5,372 nucleotides of DNA, from assembly GCA_002327415.1 (NCBI GenBank), contig DCVU01000185.1, positions 1-5,372 on the forward strand. Direction: 5' to 3'. The notes beneath the pieces were generated by a model. The model did not search any database and was not told the origin of the DNA. It was given only the letters and a program-made list of their open reading frames with translations. Origin of the DNA: Smithella sp. UBA2180 (GTDB taxonomy: Bacteria; Desulfobacterota; Syntrophia; Syntrophales; Smithellaceae). The first letter of the stretch is position 1. The number at the start of each line of letters is the position of its first letter. Positions 1-5,325 of the stretch are shown piece after piece. A program made the position numbers and the translations under genes.

Positions 1-55
1 AAATTGCTGTATTGTTATACAAATTAAAGAAAAATCTTTTTCAAGGAGAATAAAT

Positions 56-748
56 ATGAAAAAATTAATGGGAATTTTGTTCGTAGCATTAATGTTTGTG
101 TTCCCTCTCTGTGCGAATGCCGGTATTATTGGAGATGTAAGTCTGTATTTGCAAGCTTCAAGTCCAAGTGGAACTGCGACTTTCCCAAGTCTTGGTACCA
201 TAAACGGTGTAGAGTTTGATTATGATGTATCGCTGAACGGTGGAGCTTTAAACGAAGCCTTTTGTGTGGAAAATGCATATTCTACTAGTGGTTCAACAAA
301 CCAGTATACATTGCTCTCTATTGACTCAGGGCTTTCAGATTTTGGACTTACTGCTTCAAAATATCAGGCTGCGGCAGCGATCGCACAATATTATTATTCT
401 AATTATGAAGGGACAGGTTCAGAAGAAAATATGAAGGCGGCAGCACAAATCGCCATTTGGGAAGTTATCTTCGATAGTACTTTCAATTTAGGCTCAGGCA
501 ATTTTCATACCAGCGCATACACAACCAACGCAAATGATATTTGGACTGCTGTACAATCACTTGGCATACCTACTATCAGCACCCAATGGGCTCTAGCTGT
601 TAGTCCGACAATTACAGGAGGCACTGTTCCAGTAGTTGCTCCTCAGAATTATCTTGTGCGTTATACGCAAGTTCCTGAACCGGCGTCATTGCTTCTTTTC
701 GGATTAGGTTTACTTGGTATTGCTGGAATTCGCAGAAAAATGAAATAA
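56..748 (+). CDS. PEP-CTERM sorting-signal protein with a thioester-domain-like core
   Basis: This is a secreted protein of 230 residues with a PEP-CTERM anchor. Residues 1-22 form a signal peptide: KK, a hydrophobic stretch, then a likely cut after CANA. The C-terminus has VPEPAS (206-211), a hydrophobic segment to about 225, and the basic tail RRKMK. In this family the tail is recognised by an exosortase, which removes it during export to the surface or extracellular matrix. The middle has a cysteine in AFCVE (C70), the only cysteine of the mature protein, and AAQIAIWEV (Q131). This pairing is like the Cys-Gln thioester-forming domains of surface adhesins; that assignment is inference from the motifs. 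The start is supported by AAGGAG at 43-48, seven bases before ATG. No exosortase gene is in the window. The gene stands alone and ends at a terminator. The PEP-CTERM call is firm; the ligand or role is unknown. Confidence 0.93.
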   Translation: MKKLMGILFVALMFVFPLCANAGIIGDVSLYLQASSPSGTATFPSLGTINGVEFDYDVSLNGGALNEAFCVENAYSTSGSTNQYTLLSIDSGLSDFGLTASKYQAAAAIAQYYYSNYEGTGSEENMKAAAQIAIWEVIFDSTFNLGSGNFHTSAYTTNANDIWTAVQSLGIPTISTQWALAVSPTITGGTVPVVAPQNYLVRYTQVPEPASLLLFGLGLLGIAGIRRKMK

Positions 749-772
749 GCAAAAATTAATTCATAACCAATC

Positions 773-806
773 AAAAGGCAGAGTGTGAACATGCTCTGCC
801 TTTTTT
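773..806 (+). terminator. Rho-independent terminator of the PEP-CTERM gene
   Basis: The arm AAAAGGCAGAG (773-783) pairs with CTCTGCCTTTT (794-804) around a 10-base loop. The right arm runs into a T run at 801-806. It begins 24 bases after the stop codon of the PEP-CTERM gene, so it very likely ends that transcript. The A run on the left arm also gives T residues on the minus strand, so some bidirectional activity is possible. Confidence 0.9.
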
Positions 807-953
807 ATTATTCTTGAAATTCTAAAAAGTAACGATACCCTAACATAAGCAGTTCAGAACATCATCTGGCTGCTAACATGATTAGTCCATTACTGGCAGT
901 ACTGCCGTTGCAAATATGGCAAATAAAATATTTTGATGATTTGTTTTTCGAAA

Positions 954-1097
954 CATTCGTTCATGGTGCTGGTGAATAATTTGCGCCAGTGGACAGGGAG
1001 ATCCCACATTCTTCAGCATTTCGTATCCACTTCGGGCGTGTTCTTTAACCAGAGCAAATCCCAGTTCTGTCAGCTTTGCGGGCTTGGCTAATACCAC
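954..1097 (-). pseudogene. Internal fragment of an HD-GYP domain gene
   Basis: Read on the minus strand, about 48 codons match the middle of an HD-GYP cyclic-di-GMP phosphodiesterase-type domain: LAKPAKLTELGFALVK, then EHARSGYEMLKNV, then PLAQIIHQHHERM. The HHE belongs to the metal-binding set of this family. The N-terminal HD part is missing: homology begins at about 1097, next to the GNAT remnant. After HHERM the expected DGSGYP is absent and unrelated sequence follows to a stop at 882-884, so the signature GYP is lost too. Several usually conserved positions also look changed, for example SPCPLAQ where a tryptophan is common. The frame can be read from 1127 to 882, but no start signal fits. 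I regard this as a decayed remnant with no activity. The family assignment is from motif recall, not a search. Confidence 0.7.
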
Positions 1098-1317
1098 CGA
1101 TGAAGGAGAATTGTTTTTGGCCGGCATACATCCCGAATTTCAAGGACAGGGTATCTACCTTTCTTTTTTGTGTAGAGCAATGGAGTGGTGCTTATCAAAG
1201 AATGCTAAAAGGATAGTCATCTCTGCCCAGCTTAACAATATCGCTGTACAAAAAGTTTTGACGAGATTCGGATTCGAAATCTCCAGAGGATATTACACTT
1301 ATCCACAAATGGTTTGA
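1084..1317 (+). pseudogene. C-terminal remnant of a GNAT-family acetyltransferase
   Basis: From about 1100 the frame encodes the acetyl-CoA-binding half of a GNAT N-acetyltransferase. It has strand 4 and motif A (LFLAGIHPEFQGQGIY, with the QGQGI pyrophosphate loop), a helix (MEWCLSKNAKR), then IVISAQLNNIAVQKVLTRFGFEI and YYTYPQM. The ending resembles GNATs that acetylate amino-sugars (GF...YYTYHKW type). Full-length members are usually 150 residues or more; here only about 72 homologous codons remain, so the N-terminal half and acceptor site are gone. The frame stays open upstream to a stop at 973-975, but that stretch is antisense to the HD-GYP remnant. The only nearby start, a TTG at 1084, has no good ribosome binding site. 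The C-terminus looks intact. A short functional product is unlikely but cannot be excluded. Confidence 0.75.
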
Positions 1318-1359
1318 TTAAACCGCCACATGAACCCAAGATTAACAAATCATGGGCAG

Positions 1360-2199
1360 TTAAATTATATCTTCATTCCTGAAACGCCAGAACAACAACG
1401 CGCCCAGAATTAAGCAGTAGATAATGACATTGATGAGCGGATAAATATATACGAACCCCTGGAAACCGTCACTAGCACCGACAAAAGAAGAAGCAAAATG
1501 TTGTGTGCCGGAAAGTTTCGGCCATAAATAATAAACAATTTTCCGGCCTGTTAATTCTGATTGTGAGCCCGATTGCTGTATCATAGACTGCGCCATTGGA
1601 CTATGGCTGATAGCGAATATCCCGTCGGCCACAAAACTAACGATGCCGATGCCCAGAACACAAAGAAAAGCGACTATGTCGGGCATCATCAGTGATAAAA
1701 GCAGCACGGCAGTAACCACAAAGAGCAGATTGAAAGAACATAACAGGGAAGCGGCAAGGTAGCCGGGCATTACAACATTCAACTTTATAAAGACAGTCAG
1801 GAATATAATGGCGTGAAGAATGAACATGAAAAAAGAAGACAACACCCACAGCCCGAATATTTTCCCTGTAACATACTGCATGCGGGTTATCGGTTTGGAA
1901 AATATACACGATTGCATTCCTTCATCCCGGTCGCGCTTGAACACGCGCATGGAAAGCAGTGCCGCTATGAGCATCACGACAACGGCAATAATATGAAAGG
2001 TTATTTTCGACACCGTTCCTACTATGGCCTCGGCTTCAAGCTCCCGACCGTTAACCATGTAATTGCCTTGATAACAACCCCGAATAAGAAAAACAAAAAT
2101 GACGGATATAAAAAACATGATGATAAAGCTTCTCTGGCGCACTTCATCGGCAATGGTGTATTTCGCAATATTAATAATGGAGGAAAGCGCTTTCGGCAT
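1360..2199 (-). CDS. ABC-2 type transporter permease subunit
   Basis: This is a 279-residue integral membrane protein that forms the transport channel for the ATPase encoded just upstream. Six hydrophobic segments are visible at about residues 24-40, 67-85, 113-137, 148-171, 174-196 and 250-272, the usual count for ABC-2 exporters. Between helices 2 and 3 lies the cytoplasmic segment RDRDEG..SCIFSKPITRMQYVTGK, typical of this family and thought to contact the ATPase. A larger soluble loop (about 197-249) separates helices 5 and 6. The start is 7 bases after the ATPase stop codon, with AAAGG inside the end of the ATPase gene as the likely ribosome binding site, so the two genes are co-transcribed and probably translationally coupled. 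The substrate cannot be told from sequence. No convincing terminator follows the stop codon. Confidence 0.9.
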   Translation of the reverse strand: MPKALSSIINIAKYTIADEVRQRSFIIMFFISVIFVFLIRGCYQGNYMVNGRELEAEAIVGTVSKITFHIIAVVVMLIAALLSMRVFKRDRDEGMQSCIFSKPITRMQYVTGKIFGLWVLSSFFMFILHAIIFLTVFIKLNVVMPGYLAASLLCSFNLLFVVTAVLLLSLMMPDIVAFLCVLGIGIVSFVADGIFAISHSPMAQSMIQQSGSQSELTGRKIVYYLWPKLSGTQHFASSFVGASDGFQGFVYIYPLINVIIYCLILGALLFWRFRNEDII

Positions 2200-2206
2200 T
2201 TTTACA

Positions 2207-2911
2207 TCAACCTTTCACATATCGGACAAACACATCTTCCAGCGAGTCGCCTTCCTTGACCAAAGCGGAAATTTTGTCTTTCACCAGAAGCTTACCGTGA
2301 TTGATAATCGCGGCGTTGTCGCATATTTTTTCCACTTCCGACAAAAGATGCGAATTTAGAAAGATGGTCATCCCCTGCTTTTTAAGCGATTCTAAAAGCT
2401 GGCGTATTTCTCTGATTCCGATGGGATCGAGACCAGAGACGGGCTCATCGAGAATCAGCAGCTTCGGGTTGCCCATAAGCGCGGCACCGAGTCCGAATCT
2501 CTGAATCATACCCTTGGAATAGGTACCCGCTTTGGTATGTTCACTGCCCTGCATACCGATACTCTCGACTATGCGCCGGCATTGCTCCAGCGCTTCGGAC
2601 CGGTTTATATTCAACAGTTCCGCACAACGTTGTAGATACTGCCACCCGGAAAGATATGGAGGAATATGATAGTTCTCCGCCAAATAACCGACTGAGACGC
2701 GGCTGGCCGCATTTGTGCTGGAAAGACCGTTGATTGATAAGCTTCCCGATGTTGGCTGTGTAAAGTCCAGGAGCATTTTAACGATTGTCGTCTTTCCCGC
2801 TCCATTGGGTCCCAAAAGAGCAAAATATTCGCCTGCCTTAACGGAAAAAGAAACATTGTCAACGGCAGCAAGTGATCCATATCTTTTAGTTACAGCGTTT
2901 AATTCAATCAT
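2207..2911 (-). CDS. ABC transporter ATP-binding protein
   Basis: This is a cytoplasmic nucleotide-binding subunit of 234 residues from the chosen start; it powers the permease encoded just downstream. Motifs in order: RYGSLAAVDNVSF near the N-terminus, Walker A GPNGAGKT (34-41), a Q-loop region GYLAEN in which glutamate (E79) replaces the usual glutamine, the signature YSKGM (131-135), Walker B LLILDEP with D155 and E156, a D-loop SGLD, and the switch histidine in NSHLLSEVE (H188). The YSKGM signature and Glu Q-loop are both seen in exporters of the NatA/multidrug-like type. A TTG at 2947 would add 12 residues, but MIELNAVTKRYG is the normal family N-terminus, and that TTG is part of a promoter -35 box. 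No good ribosome binding site lies at the proper distance: GGAG is 17 bases upstream. Confidence 0.93.
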   Translation of the reverse strand: MIELNAVTKRYGSLAAVDNVSFSVKAGEYFALLGPNGAGKTTIVKMLLDFTQPTSGSLSINGLSSTNAASRVSVGYLAENYHIPPYLSGWQYLQRCAELLNINRSEALEQCRRIVESIGMQGSEHTKAGTYSKGMIQRFGLGAALMGNPKLLILDEPVSGLDPIGIREIRQLLESLKKQGMTIFLNSHLLSEVEKICDNAAIINHGKLLVKDKISALVKEGDSLEDVFVRYVKG

Positions 2912-2918
2912 GGAGATT

Positions 2919-2947
2919 AATATATTTTCTCCGGCCCGATATGTCAA
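2919..2947 (-). promoter_or_regulatory. Sigma70-like promoter directly before the ABC ATPase gene
   Basis: On the minus strand TTGACA (2947-2942) is a perfect -35 box. A 17-base spacer follows, then TATATT (2924-2919), a five-of-six match to TATAAT. Only AATCTCC separates the -10 box from the ATG at 2911, so transcription would begin at or within a base or two of the start codon. It lies in the gap between the 81-codon gene and the ATPase gene. Confidence 0.6.
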
Positions 2948-2961
2948 TAAAATAACCGCGT

Positions 2962-3207
2962 CTATTTTTCTTTCTCGGCTTCTTCGATTAATTTTTTAGT
3001 CTCTTCCTCGACAAATTTGTTAGCCTGACTTACTGTTTCACTGGCCTTACGAGCTTTCTCTATTGCCGGCTGTGCCTGCTCAGCACCACCCATCATAACT
3101 GTGGCCATGGGTTTGGCGAAATATTTGGCCCAGTAAATCGCGGCAATTATGATTATCGCGATGATTACAAATAAAACCAGCTTCGAGATTCCTTTTCCGT
3201 TTTTCAT
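2962..3207 (-). CDS. Small single-helix membrane protein of unknown function
   Basis: I do not recognise this 81-residue protein. It has a short basic N-terminus (KNGKGISK), one strongly hydrophobic helix at about residues 9-28 with an isoleucine-rich run, and a charged, alanine- and glutamate-rich tail from about 42 to 81 that looks like a continuous helix or coiled coil. The tail would probably face away from the basic N-terminus, in the periplasm, if the helix inserts by the positive-inside rule. The start is supported by GAGGGG in a run of seven G (3223-3217), nine bases before ATG. It is followed after 50 bases by the ABC ATPase gene on the same strand, so it may belong to that transporter operon, though a separate promoter lies between them. 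It looks like a real gene because of its ribosome binding site, clean topology and lack of a better overlapping frame. Confidence 0.72.
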   Translation of the reverse strand: MKNGKGISKLVLFVIIAIIIIAAIYWAKYFAKPMATVMMGGAEQAQPAIEKARKASETVSQANKFVEEETKKLIEEAEKEK

Positions 3208-3366
3208 CGGTTTGCACCCCCCCTCAACAATAAGTTTTCTTCAGAAAAATTTTTGTTTCGGTAATTTACAGTGCCTGCTTTTTAACTTGTCCCATAACTA
3301 CATTAAAAAAGATGATCACAGCTCCCTGGAAAATTTTATTGTTTCTATACTAAGCCGTTGTTCAAT

Positions 3367-3454
3367 AATAACTGTAACATTTTGATATCATAACCGGCAT
3401 AAGGGGCCGTAACGAAATGGATAGAAATGTAACAGTTATTTCTTAACGGCCCCT
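3367..3454. repeat. Two interleaved inverted repeats (pseudoknot topology) after thiE
   Basis: Pair A: a 16-base arm at 3367-3382 pairs with 3425-3440, 15 of 16 positions, the exception being one central A-A. Pair B: AGGGGCCGT (3402-3410) pairs perfectly with ACGGCCCCT (3446-3454), and GAAAT (3414-3418) can extend it with ATTTC (3438-3442). The arms occur in the order A, B, A', B', so they overlap as in an H-type pseudoknot. The extended form of B competes with A for 3438-3440. The element starts 15 bases after the thiE stop in the minus direction and has no T run, so it is not a standard terminator. It could still protect or end the thiE mRNA, act as a small RNA, or be a remnant of a repeat element. 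Confidence 0.6.
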
Positions 3455-3469
3455 AAGTTGCAAAATACT

Positions 3470-4099
3470 TTATTTACTTTCTAAGGTTGAATTAATAATA
3501 TCATTAAGTCTGCGGGCCACTGCTTCAGTTTGGTCAGCCGCACAAATTGCCGATACAACGGCGATGCAATCAGCACCGGCCTTTACAACTTCTTTTATAT
3601 TAGATTCATTAAGACCGCCAATTGCAACCAGGGGATGACGGCTAAAAGTTTTGATTTTCGCGATACCGTCCAACCCCCAGGAACCTTTTGTATCCGCCTT
3701 GGTTGGTGTGGTAAAAATGGGACTGATTCCGATATAACTGACATCGAGTTCCTGACTTGCCACAACGTCTTCCCATGTTTCCACGGATAGACCGATTATT
3801 GCTTTTGTTCCCATAAGTTTGCGGACAATTTCATAAGGCATATCGTCCTGTCCGATATGCACTCCTTCGGCGCCGCAGGCCAAAGCTACATCAACGCGGT
3901 CATTTATTATCAACGGCACGTTATACGGCTCTAAAAGTTTTCTAACTCTCTTGGCTTCTTCCACAAAAAAACGGGTGGAAATTTCTTTCTCACGCAGTTG
4001 CACATAAGCAACACCACCTTTAACCGCATGGATAACAACTTCTTCTAAAGGCTTTTTCCCGCACAGACCACGATCCGTTACTAGATATAATCCGTGCAT
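3470..4099 (-). CDS. thiE: Thiamine-phosphate synthase ThiE
   Basis: This cytoplasmic enzyme couples 4-methyl-5-(2-hydroxyethyl)thiazole phosphate with hydroxymethylpyrimidine diphosphate to give thiamine phosphate and pyrophosphate. The 209 residues are the normal length of the single-domain TIM-barrel enzyme. Family motifs appear in order: LYLVTD (4-9), VQLREK (33-38), IINDRVDVALA (64-74) with N66 and D67, GVHIGQDD (79-86), IGLSVE (102-107), YIGISPIFTTPTK (122-134), VAIGGL (158-163) and GADCIAVVSAI (175-185). These include the pyrophosphate- and magnesium-binding residues. The gene begins two bases after the thiM stop codon, with GAGGA inside the end of thiM six bases before ATG, so translation is probably coupled. 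It shares the TPP riboswitch upstream of thiM. No active-site residue seems to be missing. Confidence 0.97.
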   Translation of the reverse strand: MHGLYLVTDRGLCGKKPLEEVVIHAVKGGVAYVQLREKEISTRFFVEEAKRVRKLLEPYNVPLIINDRVDVALACGAEGVHIGQDDMPYEIVRKLMGTKAIIGLSVETWEDVVASQELDVSYIGISPIFTTPTKADTKGSWGLDGIAKIKTFSRHPLVAIGGLNESNIKEVVKAGADCIAVVSAICAADQTEAVARRLNDIINSTLESK

Positions 4100-4101
4100 A
4101 A

Positions 4102-4905
4102 TTAATCCTCTATTTTTAAACGTTGCTTAATATCATCTTCTGTTATGCAATATAGACAATCAAGAAAACTGGCTTGAAGACTTCCAGGTCCCGCGGCAAC
4201 AGCGGCAGCCATTTCTCCGGCAATGCCCATAACCGCCATAGCCTTAACCGTCGCAGTGAAAGGTTTTTTCTCTACGGCAGCAAAGGCACCGCATAAAGCT
4301 GATGCCGTACAGCCTAACCCGGTAACTTTTGTCATCAGCGGATGACCATTCTTAATCTTCATAATTTTTTCTTTACTGACAATATAATCGTTTGCTCCAC
4401 TGACACAGATAATACATTTGTGAATTTCACTTAATTTTTGCGCTATTTCAATTGCCGCATCCGAAGATGAGGCGCTATCCACACCCCTCGTTTTGGATTT
4501 ATCATCATAAAGAGCTACGATCTCCGAAGCGTTACCCCGAATGATAGTCAGCGATTCACTATTAATAAGTTCTCTTGCTGTTTTTGTCCGATAAGCGGTT
4601 GCTCCCGCGCCAACAGGATCTAAAATGACAGGAATGCCCTTTTTTATGGCCTGGCTGACAGCTTTAAACATAGAAGATATCCAGTGTTCGCTCAACGTGC
4701 CTATGTTGATGACCAGCGCGGAAGAGATATTAACCATTTCCTCCACTTCTTCCTGGGCATGAGCCATAACCGGAGATGCGCCTATAGCAAGCAGAGCATT
4801 GGCTGTGCTATTCATGACCACGTAATTGGTAATGTTATGTACAACAGGTGATTGACTACGAATCAATTCTACTGATTTGTAAATTTCTGCGGCTGTTACT
4901 TTCAT
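4102..4905 (-). CDS. thiM: Hydroxyethylthiazole kinase ThiM
   Basis: This enzyme phosphorylates 4-methyl-5-(2-hydroxyethyl)thiazole with ATP, the salvage route to the thiazole half of thiamine; its product is used by ThiE from the next gene. The 267 residues are full length for the family. Recognisable motifs are PVVHNITNYVVMNSTANALLA (20-40), LVINIGTL (64-71), PVILDPVGAGAT (92-103) for substrate and magnesium contacts, IIRGNASEI (121-129), and TKVTGLGCTASAL (192-204), where C199 lies at the position of the conserved anion-hole and catalytic-loop cysteine. A C-terminal GPGSLQASFLD follows, also typical. AGGGAG at 4920-4915 is nine bases before the ATG. It is the first gene after the TPP riboswitch and terminator, separated by a hairpin-rich leader. 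It has thiE downstream but no thiD, unlike the common thiM-thiD-thiE order. Confidence 0.97.
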   Translation of the reverse strand: MKVTAAEIYKSVELIRSQSPVVHNITNYVVMNSTANALLAIGASPVMAHAQEEVEEMVNISSALVINIGTLSEHWISSMFKAVSQAIKKGIPVILDPVGAGATAYRTKTARELINSESLTIIRGNASEIVALYDDKSKTRGVDSASSSDAAIEIAQKLSEIHKCIICVSGANDYIVSKEKIMKIKNGHPLMTKVTGLGCTASALCGAFAAVEKKPFTATVKAMAVMGIAGEMAAAVAAGPGSLQASFLDCLYCITEDDIKQRLKIED

Positions 4906-4926
4906 GATTTATTTCTCCCTCTATTT

Positions 4927-4955
4927 ATTGTATGTAAATTAAGTCAAACAATCAA
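4927..4955 (-). promoter_or_regulatory. Possible second thiM promoter downstream of the riboswitch
   Basis: On the minus strand TTGATT (4955-4950), a 17-base spacer and TACAAT (4932-4927) match the sigma70 consensus at four and five of six positions. Transcripts starting here, about 6-7 bases past the -10 box, would keep the thiM ribosome binding site (4920-4915) only if initiation is close to the box; a start near 4920 would cut into it. It is therefore a candidate only. The region is AT-rich, so chance matches are likely. Confidence 0.35.
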
Positions 4956-4972
4956 TTTTTATTGTGTCCATG

Positions 4973-5064
4973 ATCCCGCTCCGCTTCGGGGATAATTACC
5001 AATAGCCCTTGGCTATTGGATAATTCGACTAACAAATTTCAATTCGCTATGCTTTTGAAATTTG
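4973..5064. repeat. Cluster of three palindromes in the thiM leader
   Basis: Three stem-loops follow one another between the riboswitch terminator and thiM. First, ATCCC (4973-4977) pairs with GGGAT (4989-4993), extendable with a bulge. Second, CCAATAGCC (4999-5007) pairs with GGCTATTGG (5011-5019) around a three-base loop. Third, CAAATTTCAA (5033-5042) pairs with TTGAAATTTG (5055-5064) around twelve bases. The direct repeat GGATAATT occurs at 4990-4997 and 5018-5025, around the second hairpin. None is followed by a T run, so they do not look like terminators. They may be an intergenic palindromic repeat element or structured leader RNA. Confidence 0.6.
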
Positions 5065-5073
5065 AGTCTCATT

Positions 5074-5111
5074 AAAAAACCCTTTCCACCAACGCACAGC
5101 GGAAAGGGTTT
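5074..5111 (-). terminator. Intrinsic terminator of the TPP riboswitch expression platform
   Basis: On the minus strand AAACCCTTTCC (5111-5101) pairs over 11 bp with GGAAAGGGTTT (5087-5077), with a 13-base loop and six T at 5079-5074. It begins about ten bases after the TPP aptamer, which indicates control at the level of transcription termination: TPP binding should favour this hairpin and stop synthesis before thiM. I did not find a convincing antiterminator pairing by eye. Confidence 0.9.
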
Positions 5112-5120
5112 AAATGTAAT

Positions 5121-5207
5121 GCGCCTCCCTACGCTGGCATTATCCAGATCAGGTTCAACGGGTATAATCTCAGATCCGGTTTGTACCGGACCACCCCTTT
5201 TGTCGCT
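5121..5207 (-). promoter_or_regulatory. TPP riboswitch (THI element) controlling thiM-thiE
   Basis: The minus strand carries the conserved TPP aptamer in order. GGGGTG opens helix P2. A P3 hairpin follows (TCCGGT pairs with ACCGGA), then CTGAGA, then ACCC, which closes P2. GAACCTGATCTGG, TAATGCCAGCG and AGGGAG make up the P4/P5 arm that binds the pyrophosphate part of TPP. Helix P1 is poorly defined: only GCG at 5206-5204 with CGC at 5123-5121 is clear, so the ends are approximate. The element sits upstream of thiM and thiE with a terminator just after it. High TPP should therefore switch these salvage genes off. Its own promoter should lie in 5208-5260; TTGACG at 5235-5230 is a possible -35 box, but I see no good -10 box at proper spacing. 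Confidence 0.96.
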
Positions 5208-5266
5208 GCTTATCAATATTATTAAATTTCGTCAACTCTCTTTAAATAATCTTTAACCATTTTTTC

Positions 5267-5294
5267 TTGACTCTTATTGCCTTTTACTTATATT
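5267..5294 (+). promoter_or_regulatory. Sigma70-like promoter of the gene at the right edge
   Basis: TTGACT (5267-5272), a 16-base spacer and TATATT (5289-5294) each match the consensus at five of six positions. The predicted start near 5301 gives a leader of about 25 bases before the ATG at 5326. It diverges from the riboswitch-thiM transcript, so the 5208-5300 interval must hold promoters for both strands. Confidence 0.6.
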
Positions 5295-5325
5295 ACTCAA
5301 ACACTGAAACGAGAAAGTTGAACTT

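Noticed and set aside
882..1127. Intact 81-residue minus-strand gene
   Set aside because: Only codons 12-58 resemble HD-GYP. Both ends are unrelated sequence and the signature GYP is missing, so it is a fragment read through by chance.
1310..1323. GGTTTGATTAAACC hairpin as terminator for the permease or GNAT remnant
   Set aside because: The stem is only five base pairs with no adjacent T run on either strand.
1813..2359. Plus-strand open frames opposite the ABC genes
   Set aside because: Their products are low-quality (His- and Lys-rich, no family motifs), and the minus strand encodes clear permease and ATPase sequence.
2207..2947. Longer ATPase reading from a TTG at 2947
   Set aside because: The extra 12 residues are not typical of the family, MIELNAVTKRYG is the normal N-terminus, no ribosome binding site precedes the TTG, and the TTG is the beginning of a perfect TTGACA box.
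3402..3454. Rho-independent terminator for thiE
   Set aside because: The GC-rich stem is present, but no T run follows on the minus strand and the stem encloses another repeat arm, so I list it as a structured repeat instead.
5013..5256. Short open frames on both strands over the thiM leader
   Set aside because: They overlap the TPP aptamer and its terminator, whose conservation explains the sequence.
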